Both the position numbers and the translations under genes were made by a program. This document shows, piece after piece, positions 1-9,403 of a DNA stretch of 64,000 nt (within the stretch, counting starts at the first letter, position 1; each line of letters begins with the position of its first letter). This DNA is from Elusimicrobiota bacterium. GTDB taxonomy: Bacteria; Elusimicrobiota; Elusimicrobia; UBA1565; UBA9628. The notes under the pieces are model-generated. The model made no database searches. It worked only from the letters and a program-made list of their open reading frames with translations, and was not told where the DNA came from. The stretch lies in the NCBI GenBank assembly GCA_003151975.1, contig PLZD01000008.1, positions 19,472 through 83,471 of the forward strand. Direction: 5' to 3'.

Positions 1-1
1 T

Positions 2-367
2 CGCCGCGTCGAATTCGTCGAGCGCACGCACGCCGCGGAGTCGCGCAAAGATTTCGATCGCGCGGCCGCGGAGAAGTGGGCCAAGGATTCGGAATGGAAA
101 GGTCTGCAAATCGTGAGCGTCACCAAGGGTGGGCCCGGCGATTCGGAGGGCGTCGTGCGCTTCGTCGCGGTCTTCGGCCAGGGCGGCAAGGACTACCGCC
201 ATGAGGAGTTCGCGCAGTTCCGCAAGGAAGGCGGCGCCTGGATGTTCGTCGACGGAAAAACGCCCAATCACGATCCCTTCGTGAAGTCCGGCCCGGACGT
301 CGGCCGCAACGACCCCTGCCACTGCGGCTCAGGAAAAAAGTTCAAGAAGTGCCACGGCAAGGCGTGA
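2..367 (+). CDS. YchJ/UPF0225-like SEC-C protein (3' part)
   Basis: The frame is open from the window edge, so the N-terminus is missing. The visible part has the NTF2-like half of the YchJ family (an [19 protein letters not shown] segment, then FVAVFGQGG and a [11 protein letters not shown] strand). It ends in a SEC-C zinc motif, [19 protein letters not shown], in the last 20 or so residues. YchJ proteins are small cytosolic proteins of unsettled function; the SEC-C motif binds zinc as in the SecA tail. A GTG at 113 would give a much shorter product and I judge it internal. The stop overlaps the next gene in a GTGA junction. Confidence 0.8.
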   Translation, partial: RRVEFVERTHAAESRKDFDRAAAEKWAKDSEWKGLQIVSVTKGGPGDSEGVVRFVAVFGQGGKDYRHEEFAQFRKEGGAWMFVDGKTPNHDPFVKSGPDVGRNDPCHCGSGKKFKKCHGKA

Positions 368-663
368 CCTCGCGCTGCCACCGCTGCGGAGCCGAGCTCG
401 AAAAGAACCAGTTCGTCCGCGGCGACCGCTGCCACTCCTGCGAGGCGGACACGCGCTGCTGCCGCAATTGCGAGTTCGACGACCCCTCATTCGGCACGCA
501 GTGCCGGGAGCCACAGGCCGAGGCGGTGAGCGACCGGGAGTCCGCGAATTTCTGCGAGTTTTTTGAACCTCGCCGTCGGGAGGGAGGTCCTCGCAAGGCT
601 CCCGAGCCCGGTCCGTCCAAGAACAGAGCGTCGTTCGACGATCTGTTCAAGAAGAAGGGCTAG
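364..663 (+). CDS. Small Cys-rich putative zinc-ribbon protein
   Basis: The product is about 99 residues with paired cysteines in its first half (CHRC, CHSC, CCRNC, then C-x-E-F-F-E) and a basic C-terminus ending in DDLFKKKG. The spacing suggests one or two zinc ribbons. I do not recognise a named family. The GTG at 364 is chosen because it overlaps the previous stop (GTGA); a GTG at 349 is also possible. It is convergent with rsmE, overlapping its 3' end by 4 bases. Function unknown. Confidence 0.65.
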   Translation: MTSRCHRCGAELEKNQFVRGDRCHSCEADTRCCRNCEFDDPSFGTQCREPQAEAVSDRESANFCEFFEPRRREGGPRKAPEPGPSKNRASFDDLFKKKG

Positions 664-1442
664 CTCTTAAAGTCGCCCCACTTCAGCTGTACGGCGGAAA
701 GCCCGACCATCACGGCGGTCTCCGCGCGCAAGATGCGTCCGCCCAAGATCCAAGGATGGACCTTGCCTTCCAGCTTCTTCCTCTCCGCGTCCGAGAAGCC
801 CCCCTCCGGGCCGACGAGGAGAAGGATTTTCTTCGGCGCCTCGACCACGGGCGGAGCGGCGCCCGCGATGTCGTCGAGACAGAGCGCTAGATCGGCTTGC
901 GCGGCCGGCGAAGCGAGAAAGGCGTCGAAGGTCGTCGGCGCGAGCAACTCCGGCAGAGAACTGCGCCGGCACTGCTTGGCCGCGCGGATGATCTGCCCCG
1001 GCCAGGCATGGGCTTTCTCGTGCTCGAGATCGCGCGGCGGTACGGATTTTTCGGTCAGCAGCGGCACGATTGAAGTTGCGCCGAGCTCGGTGGCCTTCTG
1101 CGTCACGAAGATCATCCGTTGCCGGCCGAGCACGGCGCAAGCCAAGACCAGCTCGATGGTCGGCTCCGGCGAGACGGGCATACGCTCGTAAGGCACCGCG
1201 GTCCCGCCGTTGGGCCCGATTTCCTTTAGGCTCGCCCGGAAAAAATTACCGGCGGAATCCTTCACGGTGAAGGCCTCTTTGGGATTGACCTCGCGTCGGA
1301 ACAGGCGGCGCGCCAGCTGCCCGTCGAACTGGAACGTTTCGTTGAGAGTCAGCGTCGGGAACTCCAGCGCCGCGTCGGGCGGCGCGTCGTAGCGCCCCTG
1401 CGGCTTGCCCGGCCGCTCCGGCTTCCTATATATAGGCTTCAA
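660..1442 (-). CDS. rsmE: 16S rRNA m3U1498 methyltransferase RsmE
   Basis: RsmE methylates N3 of U1498 in helix 44 of 16S rRNA on assembled 30S subunits, using S-adenosylmethionine. The product is 260 residues, close to the usual 240-260. The SPOUT trefoil-knot motifs are clear: KATELGA at about 116-122, GPEGGFSDAE at 211-220 and LGGRILRAETA at 233-243. An N-terminal PUA-like part precedes them, with an extra basic Pro/Gly-rich start of about 20 residues. It is the last gene of an smc / tiny ORF / rsmE run, with 6 bases between the tiny ORF stop and this start. Confidence 0.93.
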   Translation of the reverse strand: MKPIYRKPERPGKPQGRYDAPPDAALEFPTLTLNETFQFDGQLARRLFRREVNPKEAFTVKDSAGNFFRASLKEIGPNGGTAVPYERMPVSPEPTIELVLACAVLGRQRMIFVTQKATELGATSIVPLLTEKSVPPRDLEHEKAHAWPGQIIRAAKQCRRSSLPELLAPTTFDAFLASPAAQADLALCLDDIAGAAPPVVEAPKKILLLVGPEGGFSDAERKKLEGKVHPWILGGRILRAETAVMVGLSAVQLKWGDFKS

Positions 1443-1448
1443 CGCGCG

Positions 1449-1547
1449 CTACTTCGGGAGCTGCGAGACCGTCGCCAGCGCCGCCAGCGCTATCGCGGAC
1501 ACGGCCGAGTAGACCGCGAAGAGCTTGTAGAGCCCCCGCTGGCTCAT
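1449..1547 (-). CDS. Tiny single-TM membrane protein (32 aa)
   Basis: A 32-codon ORF sits exactly in the 100-base gap between smc and rsmE. Its ATG lies one base after the smc stop and its stop is 6 bases before the rsmE start. The peptide begins MSQRGLYKLF, continues with an Ala/Leu/Val-rich hydrophobic stretch of about 18 residues and ends SQLPK, which would suit one transmembrane helix. Its perfect fit between two real genes supports translation; the family and role are unknown. Confidence 0.5.
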   Translation of the reverse strand: MSQRGLYKLFAVYSAVSAIALAALATVSQLPK

Positions 1548-1548
1548 G

Positions 1549-4500
1549 CTACGCGTTCTCCGAACGCGGATCGGAGGGCGGCGGTTCGTCGGCCGCGGGC
1601 TCGGAAGCTTGAGGCTCGACGGACTCGATCTTCGCCGACTCGGGCTCAGGGACCGGGGCCGGCGCGGCTTCGACCACGGGCTCGGGCTGAGGCTGTTCCG
1701 CGACCGGTTGTTCCGCCGCGGGTTCTTCCGCCGCGGTCGGTTCGGCGACGATGGACGGCTGCTCGAGGACCGCCGTCGGAATCGACGGAAGCTCCGGCAG
1801 AGGCACGCGCTCGAGCTTCTCTTTGGCCGCGGCCCGAGCCTCGGCGATCGCGCGCTGGAACGGGCCGTGCGTGTCGAGCTTCTTGCCGAACTCTTCTTGC
1901 TCGCCGACGGGCTTGTCCTTCTTGCGGAAGTCGACGGAGACCAGCTGCGAGACGCCGAGCTCTTCCATGGTCACGCCATAAATGACGTCGGCGGCTTCCA
2001 TCGTGCGCTTGTTGTGGCTGACGATCAGGAACTGCGTCTTGGCCTGGAACTCGCGCAGGAGCGCTACGAAGCGCTCCACGTTGGCGTCGTCCAAGGCCGC
2101 GTCGGCCTCGTCGAGCATGCAGAACGGCGAGGGCTTGACCAGGAAGAACGCGAAAAGCAGCGCGATCGCGGTCAGGGTCTTCTCGCCGCCGGAGAGCAGC
2201 GTGATGCTCTGGAGCTTCTTGCCCGGAGGCTGGGCCACGATGTCGATGCCGGTCTCGAGAATGTTCTCGGGCTCGGTCATCACGAGGTCGGCTTCGCCGC
2301 CCTCAAACAGCACGCCGAAGAGGCGCACGAAGTGCTCGCGCACCTCGGTGAAGGTCTGGCGGAAGTTCTCGCGCGTCGCCGAGTTGATCTTGGTGATGGC
2401 GGCCTTGAGATCTTCCTTGGCCTTGTTCAAGTCCTCGATCTGGTTGGCGAGGAAGACTTGCTTCTCGGAGAGGGCGAGGTACTCCTCGGGTGCGGCCATG
2501 TTGACGTTGCCCAAAGCCACGATGCGCTTGCGGAGGAACTCGATGCGCTCGGTGTCGACTTCCTGGCCCGCGTACTTCTTCTGCGCGTCCTCGAAAGTCA
2601 GCTGCCACTCGTCCCAAAGCTGCTTCTTGAGCTGGTCCTGGGTGCCGCGCTGCGTGCTGGCTTGGATCTCCAGGTGGTGCAGGCGCTCGGTCAGCGCGTC
2701 GGTGTGCTGCTTGAGCTCGCGCAGCGCCGTCTCTTTTTCGGAGATGCTCTTATCGAGCTCCTGGACCTTCTCGAGAATGCGCTTGGTCTCGTTCTCCATG
2801 CCGGCGAGCTCCGCGCCCAAAGCCGCGAGGGCCTCCTGCGACTGCTTCGTGACGTCCTCGCTTTCCTGCTGGCGTCGCGAAAGCTCCGTGATCTCGGCGG
2901 CGCGCTTCTCGATGGTGGCCTGCAGGCCCTTCTGATCCTGCGCGAGCCGCTCGTACGACGAAGCCAAAAGATTGAGCCGGTCCTCGGCGCCCTTGAGCTT
3001 GGTCTTGAGAAGCTCCTCGGTGCCTTGGCTCTTGACGATGTCTTCCTTGACGACAGCCATGGCCTGCACGCCCTCGGTTTCCCGCGCGCGCATCGCGACT
3101 TCAATCTCCTGCGCCTTTTCGATCTCGCCGCGCAGAGCGATGATCTTTTCCTTGCTCAGCGCCATGTCGGCGAGCAGGCGAGCTGCCTCCGAGGTCGAGA
3201 GCTCAGTATTGTCCTCGTAAACCGAAAGCGCCGAGCGCTTCTCTTCGAGCTGCGCGCGGGCCGCCTGCAAGCGGGCGTTCTGCTCGCCGGCCAGCGTCGA
3301 GGCCTGGCGCCAGAGCGCCTCGGCCTGGGTCAACGTCGCCTCGGCCGCGGACTTGAGCGCGGCGGTCTTCTCGATGCACTCCTTGGCGGCCGAGGCCTTG
3401 GCGCGGACCTCGTCGACGTCGGCCAGGCTCAGCTGGGCGGAAGGCACGCTCGAGGCTCCGCCGGACACCCAATGATCGCCGAACAGCGCCTTGCCCAAAG
3501 TGTAGCTCTCGCCGAGCAGGTAGCGCACCACTTTCTCGTGGCGCGGCTCGAACTCGATGCAGCGCAGCAGGGGCTTGGCCTCTTCGGGCAGCGAGCGCTC
3601 CGTCAACGAACCAGGCAGCGAGCTCAACACGAGGAAGCGCGCGCGGCCGCGGTTGGCCGACTCGAGCAGGTCGATGGCGGTGCGCGCCGCGATGGAGTCC
3701 TCGCAGACGACCGCGTACAGCCGCTCGCCGAGCGCGTCCTCGACGAAAGGCTTGTAGGCCTCATCGGTCAATTTGAAAAGCTGGCGCACGGTGCCGACGA
3801 CGCCGGGGATGCCCGCGTTGAGCACCGCTTGGGCGCCCGTCCAATAGGGATTCTGTCCCCCTTGGGCCTCGATGGCCTCGACGCGCGCCTTGCTCTGCGC
3901 GAGCTCCGAGTGAAGGCGCATGTTCTCGTCGGCCAGAACGGAAAGCTCCGCGCGCTTGCCGGAGATCGCCGCCTCGGCTGCGTCCGCCTGGGCGCGGGAG
4001 TCTGCGGCCGCGGCCTCGACTTCCCGGAGGGCGTTGGCGGCGGCGTCGATCTCGGCGGACGCGGCGGCGGCGCGGCGCAAATCCTTCTCGAGCTCACGGA
4101 GGCTCGAGCGCACCTGGGTCTCCTGGCGCGACCAAGACGACTCAGCCTCGGCCTGCTGGCGGCGCAGGTTCATGGCGGCCTCGGCGGCGCCGAGCGCCTC
4201 GTTCTTGAGAGTGTCGAGCGCGGCTTCCGCCTCGCCGAGACGATTGATGAGCTCGTCCATCTTAGCGGACCAGCCGTCGGCCTCGGTCTGGGCGCGCTCG
4301 CGCTCGGACTCGGCCTGCGCGGTCTCGGCGCTGGAGCGCTCGAGCTCGGGACCAATGTTTGCCAAACGGTCCGAAGCGGCCGATTTCTCGCCTTCGCAGA
4401 CGCCCATGCGGGAGGCGGCGTCGGCGATGGTCTGCTGGGCGGAGCGCACGCGCTCCTCGAGCCGGCCGATCTCGGATTTCACCTCGGCGAGCTTCTGCTG

Positions 4501-5358
4501 GCTGGCGATCAAATGGTTCTGCTGGTTCGCCTTTTCCAGGTTGAGCGCGGCGACGTTCGCGCCTTCGGCGTTCATCGTTGTCTTCTTGACGCCGAGCTCC
4601 TCATTGAGCGGCTCGGACTGAGCCGTGACGGCCGCGAGCTCCGCGGCGATGACGGTGACCTGCTTGATGATGTGCGCGGCCTCGACGGCGTTGAGTTCTT
4701 CCTTGTACTTCTCGTAGAGCTTGGCCTTGCGGGCGTCGGAATCGAGCTTCTTGACCTGCTCGCTGATCAGCGTCACGGAATCCTGCAGCCGGCCCATGTC
4801 CATCTCGACGCGCTCGAGCTTGCGCAGGGCCTCTTCGCGCTTGGCCTTGTACTTCGCGACGCCCGCCGCTTCTTCAAAGAACGCCCTGCGGTCCTCGGGC
4901 TTGGCCGAGATCATCGCGTCGACGCCGCCCTGGTCGATGATCGCGTAGCCGTCGCCGCCCAAGCCGGTATCGAGGAACATCTCGCGGATGTCGCGCAATC
5001 GGCACTGCGTCTTGTTCATGAAGTAGGCCGACTCGCCTGAGCGGAAAATGCGCCGCGCGACGGTGACCTCGGCGAACTGAACGGGGAGGAGGCTCGAGGA
5101 ATTGTCGAAGGTCAGCAGGACTTCGCACATCGAGAGCGGCTGGCGCTTGGCGGTGCCCGAGAAAATGACCTCGACCATCGAGTCGGCGCGCAGGGACTTC
5201 CAAGACATCTCGCCCAAGCACCAGCGGACGGACTCCATGATGTTGGATTTGCCGCAGCCGTTGGGGCCTATGATGCCGGTGATGCCGGGCTGGAGGTCGA
5301 GGTGGGTCTTGGGCGCGAAGGACTTGTAGCCGACGATGTCGATCGATTTAAGATACAT
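1549..5358 (-). CDS. smc: Chromosome segregation ATPase SMC
   Basis: SMC is the core of bacterial condensin; it dimerises through a hinge and compacts and segregates chromosomes with ScpA/ScpB. The product is 1269 residues. Walker A is GPNGCGKSN at 31-39, the ABC signature LLSGGEKTLTA begins near 1054 and Walker B PFCMLDEADAALDD lies at about 1078. Two long coiled coils flank a hinge near 500-660. The start has GAGGTG upstream. The last 85 or so residues form a Pro/Ala/Glu-rich tail beyond the usual ~1190-residue family length, probably disordered. It is divergent from the kinase gene. Confidence 0.96.
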   Translation of the reverse strand: MYLKSIDIVGYKSFAPKTHLDLQPGITGIIGPNGCGKSNIMESVRWCLGEMSWKSLRADSMVEVIFSGTAKRQPLSMCEVLLTFDNSSSLLPVQFAEVTVARRIFRSGESAYFMNKTQCRLRDIREMFLDTGLGGDGYAIIDQGGVDAMISAKPEDRRAFFEEAAGVAKYKAKREEALRKLERVEMDMGRLQDSVTLISEQVKKLDSDARKAKLYEKYKEELNAVEAAHIIKQVTVIAAELAAVTAQSEPLNEELGVKKTTMNAEGANVAALNLEKANQQNHLIASQQKLAEVKSEIGRLEERVRSAQQTIADAASRMGVCEGEKSAASDRLANIGPELERSSAETAQAESERERAQTEADGWSAKMDELINRLGEAEAALDTLKNEALGAAEAAMNLRRQQAEAESSWSRQETQVRSSLRELEKDLRRAAAASAEIDAAANALREVEAAAADSRAQADAAEAAISGKRAELSVLADENMRLHSELAQSKARVEAIEAQGGQNPYWTGAQAVLNAGIPGVVGTVRQLFKLTDEAYKPFVEDALGERLYAVVCEDSIAARTAIDLLESANRGRARFLVLSSLPGSLTERSLPEEAKPLLRCIEFEPRHEKVVRYLLGESYTLGKALFGDHWVSGGASSVPSAQLSLADVDEVRAKASAAKECIEKTAALKSAAEATLTQAEALWRQASTLAGEQNARLQAARAQLEEKRSALSVYEDNTELSTSEAARLLADMALSKEKIIALRGEIEKAQEIEVAMRARETEGVQAMAVVKEDIVKSQGTEELLKTKLKGAEDRLNLLASSYERLAQDQKGLQATIEKRAAEITELSRRQQESEDVTKQSQEALAALGAELAGMENETKRILEKVQELDKSISEKETALRELKQHTDALTERLHHLEIQASTQRGTQDQLKKQLWDEWQLTFEDAQKKYAGQEVDTERIEFLRKRIVALGNVNMAAPEEYLALSEKQVFLANQIEDLNKAKEDLKAAITKINSATRENFRQTFTEVREHFVRLFGVLFEGGEADLVMTEPENILETGIDIVAQPPGKKLQSITLLSGGEKTLTAIALLFAFFLVKPSPFCMLDEADAALDDANVERFVALLREFQAKTQFLIVSHNKRTMEAADVIYGVTMEELGVSQLVSVDFRKKDKPVGEQEEFGKKLDTHGPFQRAIAEARAAAKEKLERVPLPELPSIPTAVLEQPSIVAEPTAAEEPAAEQPVAEQPQPEPVVEAAPAPVPEPESAKIESVEPQASEPAADEPPPSDPRSENA

Positions 5359-5428
5359 GGCACCTCAGCGCGGCGTTGAGTCCATCTTTTATCATCTATT
5401 AGCTAATACGTGTAGGACTCGGTCATGC

Positions 5429-5457
5429 AGTATAGCATTTCCCGTCGAAGAGATCAA
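5429..5457 (-). promoter_or_regulatory. Sigma70-type promoter for smc
   Basis: On the minus strand TTGATC (5452-5457) and TATACT (5429-5434) are separated by exactly 17 bases, about 70 bases before the smc start. A further TATAAT lies upstream on the same strand near 5487. This divergent region between smc and the kinase holds promoters for both directions. Confidence 0.6.
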
Positions 5458-5542
5458 GATCGTCGTCGAGAAACGCCCGTGCGGATATTATACCAGTCCG
5501 TGACGCGGATGTCCCAGGCCATTCGGCCCGTCGGCGTCGGCA

Positions 5543-5571
5543 TTGACAGCCCCCGCCGTCGGGCCTATACT
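5543..5571 (+). promoter_or_regulatory. Strong promoter of the kinase gene, near-leaderless
   Basis: TTGACA (5543-5548) and TATACT (5566-5571) have a 17-base spacer, a near-perfect vegetative promoter. Only 11 bases separate the -10 box from the ATG at 5583, so the predicted transcript start leaves a 5' leader of about 4-5 bases. No Shine-Dalgarno sequence is visible. Confidence 0.7.
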
Positions 5572-5582
5572 TCCAACGCGCG

Positions 5583-8500
5583 ATGAGCGACAAGAAGAAA
5601 CCGGACGCCGCCGATCCGGGAAAGACGCTCGTTCAATCCCCCCAGGCGGCCGAGGCCGCCCGCGATCTCTCCGCGCCCAAGGAAGCCGTCCAGCACCCCG
5701 ACGCCCCAAGGCTTGCCGGCTACATCCTCGTTCAGCCCATCGGCCGCGGCGCCTTCGCCGAGGTCTGGCGCGGCTGGCAGGAGCGCACGCGCAAGTGGGT
5801 CGCGGTCAAAGTCTTCAAGCAGACCACCGGCCTCAACTGGGTCCTGCTCCAGCGCGAAGTCGAGCGCCTCGTCCGGCTCGACAAGCATCCCTTCATCGTC
5901 TCGCTGCTCGACGCGGACCTCGCGGGCGGCACGCCGTATTATGTCCTCGACCTGATCGAGGCGGGCTCGCTGGAGCGCCTTCCCGCCGCGCCGGGCGCGG
6001 GGCACACGGAGACGATCGCGCGGCTCATGGAGGAAGTCGCCGAGGCGCTCTCCTACGTGCACGCCAAGGGCATCATCCACTGCGACCTGAAGCCCGCCAA
6101 CATCCTGATGGACGACCAAGGCCGGCCGCGCGTGGCCGACTTCGGGCAGTCGCGGGCGTTCTCCGACTCGTCTTCGGCGCTGGGCACGCTCTTCTACATG
6201 GCCCCGGAACAGGCCGTGCCGTCCTCATCGGCGGAGCGCGCGTTTCCGGACGTGCGCTGGGACGTCTACGCGCTGGGCGCGACTTTTATCACCTTGCTCA
6301 GCGGGGAAGTTCCGCACGCCGCCGCGGCCTCCGGTCGCGACGCCGGCGACTCATTGGAGGCAAGGCTCAAAGCCTACCGCGAAGGGGTCCGCGCCGCCGG
6401 CGCGCCGCGTGTCGAGGCGTCCAGCGTCGACGAAGATCTGGCCGCGATCGTGCGTAAATGCCTCGAGCCGCAGCCCGAGGCCCGCTACGCGACGATGGCC
6501 GAAGTTCTGCGCGACCTGCAGGCGCGGCGCGAGAAGTTCCCGGTCAGCCCCTTGGCCGGCGATCGCCGCTACCGGGCGCGCAAGTTCCTCCAGCGCAATC
6601 GCCTGCTCGTCGCGGTCAGCGCCGCCGCCGCGATCGCGCTGGCCGTGGCGGGCGCGCGGCTGATCCAGGAGCGCGCCAATCTCCGCCGCCAATTGGCCGT
6701 CTCTTATCTCGCGCAAAGCCAGCTCGAGTTCTGGAAAGGCAACCCCTTGAGAGCCGTCACCTACGGCGCGCACTCGAACACGCTCTACCCGTCGCACTTG
6801 GCGCGCACGAGCACTCTGCGCTATCTTTCCGAGATCGCGTCGCCGCTCATGGTCTATCCCGCCGAAGGACCGACCGTGTTCTCCCCCGATGGGCGGCTGG
6901 CCGCGGCCTCCGACTATCGCTTCGGCTTCGAGGTGCGCGAAACCCGCACCGGGCGCCTGGTCGCGGGCCCGATGCGCACGAAAGGCGACGTCCTGACGCT
7001 CGCCTTCAGCCCGGACGGAAAGACGGTCGCCACGAGCACGCGCGACCGGGAAGTCCGCCTGTGGGACTCGGCCACGGGCAAGCCGCGCGCCGACGCGCTG
7101 CCCGAGCACGGCATCTCGCAGGCGCTGGCTTTCAGCCCGGACGGCCAGCGGCTCGCCACCGGCAGTTCCGACGGCGGCGTGCGTCTTTGGGACGCCGCGA
7201 CCGGAAGGCCGCAAGGCCGGCTCATGAAGCACGACGACCGCGTGACGGCGGTGCTTTTCAGCCCGGATGGGACCGCGCTTCTGAGCGCAAGCGAGTACGA
7301 TTTCACGGCGCGTCTGTGGCGCGTTCCGGGCGGCGAGCCGCTGGCGGTCATGCGCCAGGGCAATCGCGTGCACGGAATCGCGTTCAGCCCGGACGGCAAG
7401 CTCGTCGCGACGGCAGGAGGCGACAAGACGGCTCGGCTCTGGGACGCCCGCACGGGAAAACCGGTCGGCTCTCCGATGCCCCACGACAGCCATGTGCTGG
7501 TCGCGGCCTTCAGCCCGGATTCGCGCCGCCTGCTGACGGGCGGCTGGGACACCTTCGCCCGCCTTTGGGACGTCGCGACGCAAAAACTCGTCGGCAAGCC
7601 GATGAAATCAGGCGCCGACGTCGTCGCGGCCGCCTTCAGCCCCGACGGCAAGCTCGTCGCCACCGGCAGCGCCGACACGACAGCGCAGGTCTGGGACGCG
7701 TCGACGCAAGAGCCTTACGGCTTTCCGCTGGAGCACCCGACCGCGCTGCGCGGCGTCTCATTCCTTCCCGACGGCAAGGGAGTCCTGACGCAAAGCGTCG
7801 GAGGCTCCGCGCGGCTTTGGGCCATCGCGCCCGCGCCGGTTCTTGACCGCGTCCTCGATCACGGCCAAGGAGTCTGGGACGCGGATTTTTCCCCCGACGG
7901 CAGCCTTGTGGTGACCGGAGGCAAGGACGGAACCGCCAAGATTTGGGACGCGGCCACGGGCACACTCGAGCACACTTTGCCGCACGGAGATCGCGTGCCT
8001 TCCGCGCATTTCAGCCCCGACGGCGGCAAAGTCCTGACCGGCAGCTGGGACGGCCACCTGCGCCTATGGGACGCGGCCGGCGGGACCTTGCTCGTAGACG
8101 CGGTCCACGGCAAGGACGTCATGACCGCCGGCTACAGCAAAGACGGCCGCGTCGTCTTCTCGGCGGGAAAGAACGGCGACGTGCGGCTTTGGGAGGCCGA
8201 CGGCCTCAAGCCCCGGCCCTTCACGATTTGGCACACCGGCGCGCTGAAGGCGGCCAACTTGAGCCCCGACGGGCGCTGGGTCGTCACTGCGGGCAAGGAC
8301 GGCACGGCGCGCTTGTGGGACGCGGCCACGGGCAAGGCCGTCGGCCTGCCGATGACTCATGAAGACAGCGTGGAGTGCGCCGTGTTCAGCCCCGACAGCG
8401 ACCTCGTGCTGACGGGCAGCGCCGACTACACGGCCCGCCTGTGGAGCGTTCCCAGCGGCGAACCCGTCCCCGGCATCCTCCTGCACCACAAGGACGGAGT

Positions 8501-8975
8501 CAAGACGGCGGCCTTCAGCGCGGACGGGCGATTTCTTCTGACGGGAGGCCACGACCAGCGCATGCGGCTTTGGGACGCGCGGACGGGAAAGCCCTTGGCA
8601 CCGCTCATGTCCCACGCGGGAGAGATCGAGTCCGTCGCGTTCAGCCCTGACGGCAAGACCTTGCTCTCCTCGGGCGTCGAACACCTCGCGCGGCTCTGGG
8701 ACGCCGAGACCGGCATCTCGATCCGCGTCTTCGCGCACAAGGACGCCGTGCTCGTCGCCAAATTCAGCGGAGACGGCCGCCGCGTGCTGACGGCGAGCAC
8801 CGACGGAACCGCGCACGTCTGGGAGACGCCCTGGCTCGTGCAGCCCATCGCGCCCCGCGAGCTCAAGCGCCTCTCCGACCGCGCCACGATCCGGGAGATC
8901 AGCGGCGACGGCGAAAGCGTCACGATCAGCCAGGCCGAATGGGAAGACGCCTTCCTCAACCACGCGGGACGATGA
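5583..8975 (+). CDS. Membrane Ser/Thr kinase with C-terminal WD40 propellers
   Basis: A Hanks-type protein kinase of 1130 residues. The Gly loop GRGAFAEVW is near 54-62, the ATP lysine is K76 (VAVKVF), the catalytic loop HCDLKPAN is at 167-174, DFG is at 186-188 and APEQ is at 207-210. HCD replaces HRD, so this is a non-RD kinase. One transmembrane helix (about 341-361) follows. The rest holds about 15-16 WD40 units with recurring FSPDG and ARLWD motifs, enough for two beta-propellers. The kinase is therefore cytosolic and the propellers extracytoplasmic. The propellers are probably a protein-binding sensor; the ligand is unknown. Its stop overlaps the DUF309 gene by 4 bases. Confidence 0.92.
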   Translation: MSDKKKPDAADPGKTLVQSPQAAEAARDLSAPKEAVQHPDAPRLAGYILVQPIGRGAFAEVWRGWQERTRKWVAVKVFKQTTGLNWVLLQREVERLVRLDKHPFIVSLLDADLAGGTPYYVLDLIEAGSLERLPAAPGAGHTETIARLMEEVAEALSYVHAKGIIHCDLKPANILMDDQGRPRVADFGQSRAFSDSSSALGTLFYMAPEQAVPSSSAERAFPDVRWDVYALGATFITLLSGEVPHAAAASGRDAGDSLEARLKAYREGVRAAGAPRVEASSVDEDLAAIVRKCLEPQPEARYATMAEVLRDLQARREKFPVSPLAGDRRYRARKFLQRNRLLVAVSAAAAIALAVAGARLIQERANLRRQLAVSYLAQSQLEFWKGNPLRAVTYGAHSNTLYPSHLARTSTLRYLSEIASPLMVYPAEGPTVFSPDGRLAAASDYRFGFEVRETRTGRLVAGPMRTKGDVLTLAFSPDGKTVATSTRDREVRLWDSATGKPRADALPEHGISQALAFSPDGQRLATGSSDGGVRLWDAATGRPQGRLMKHDDRVTAVLFSPDGTALLSASEYDFTARLWRVPGGEPLAVMRQGNRVHGIAFSPDGKLVATAGGDKTARLWDARTGKPVGSPMPHDSHVLVAAFSPDSRRLLTGGWDTFARLWDVATQKLVGKPMKSGADVVAAAFSPDGKLVATGSADTTAQVWDASTQEPYGFPLEHPTALRGVSFLPDGKGVLTQSVGGSARLWAIAPAPVLDRVLDHGQGVWDADFSPDGSLVVTGGKDGTAKIWDAATGTLEHTLPHGDRVPSAHFSPDGGKVLTGSWDGHLRLWDAAGGTLLVDAVHGKDVMTAGYSKDGRVVFSAGKNGDVRLWEADGLKPRPFTIWHTGALKAANLSPDGRWVVTAGKDGTARLWDAATGKAVGLPMTHEDSVECAVFSPDSDLVLTGSADYTARLWSVPSGEPVPGILLHHKDGVKTAAFSADGRFLLTGGHDQRMRLWDARTGKPLAPLMSHAGEIESVAFSPDGKTLLSSGVEHLARLWDAETGISIRVFAHKDAVLVAKFSGDGRRVLTASTDGTAHVWETPWLVQPIAPRELKRLSDRATIREISGDGESVTISQAEWEDAFLNHAGR

Positions 8976-9403
8976 GCTATCCGATCGCGCTGCGCGACAA
9001 GCTCTACGAGATTTTCCTCCAAGCGCACCGACTGAAGGACGGCCCCGCGCTCTTCGAGGAACGAATCAAGCCGTTAAAGAGAATTTTTTCGAAAGACCGG
9101 CGCTATCTTGAAGACCGCGCGCGGCGCTATCTTAAGGTCATCAAGGCGCGCAAGTCTGCGCCGCCGGGCGACGTCGCGGGAGAAGTCGAGCTCGCGCGGC
9201 TCTTGTTCAAGAACGGACTCTACTTCGACGCGCACGAATATTTGGAAACGGCCTGGAAACGCTCGAGCGGTTCTTTGAAGCTGCGGCTTCAGGGCCTGAT
9301 TCAGCTCGCCGCCGCGATGCACAAGCGCGAGCTCGATTCGAAAGCGAGAGCGGGTGTCAGCTACCTCGTCTCGAAAGGATTCGAGAAGCTCTCGGACCTT
9401 TAG
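8972..9403 (+). CDS. DUF309 family protein
   Basis: The product is 143 residues. The DUF309 signature is clear in the second half: GLYFDAHEYLETAWK followed by LQGLIQLAAAMHK, an all-helical fold with conserved His/Glu and Gln. No enzymatic role is established for the family. The ATG overlaps the kinase stop (ATGA), so it is translationally coupled to the kinase gene. It converges on the amine oxidase gene with a 4-base overlap. Confidence 0.8.
   Translation: MSYPIALRDKLYEIFLQAHRLKDGPALFEERIKPLKRIFSKDRRYLEDRARRYLKVIKARKSAPPGDVAGEVELARLLFKNGLYFDAHEYLETAWKRSSGSLKLRLQGLIQLAAAMHKRELDSKARAGVSYLVSKGFEKLSDL

Noticed and set aside
1546..5040. Open frame of 1164 codons on the plus strand
   Set aside because: It is antisense to smc, Arg/Leu/Gly-rich and without any motif; high GC keeps antisense frames open.
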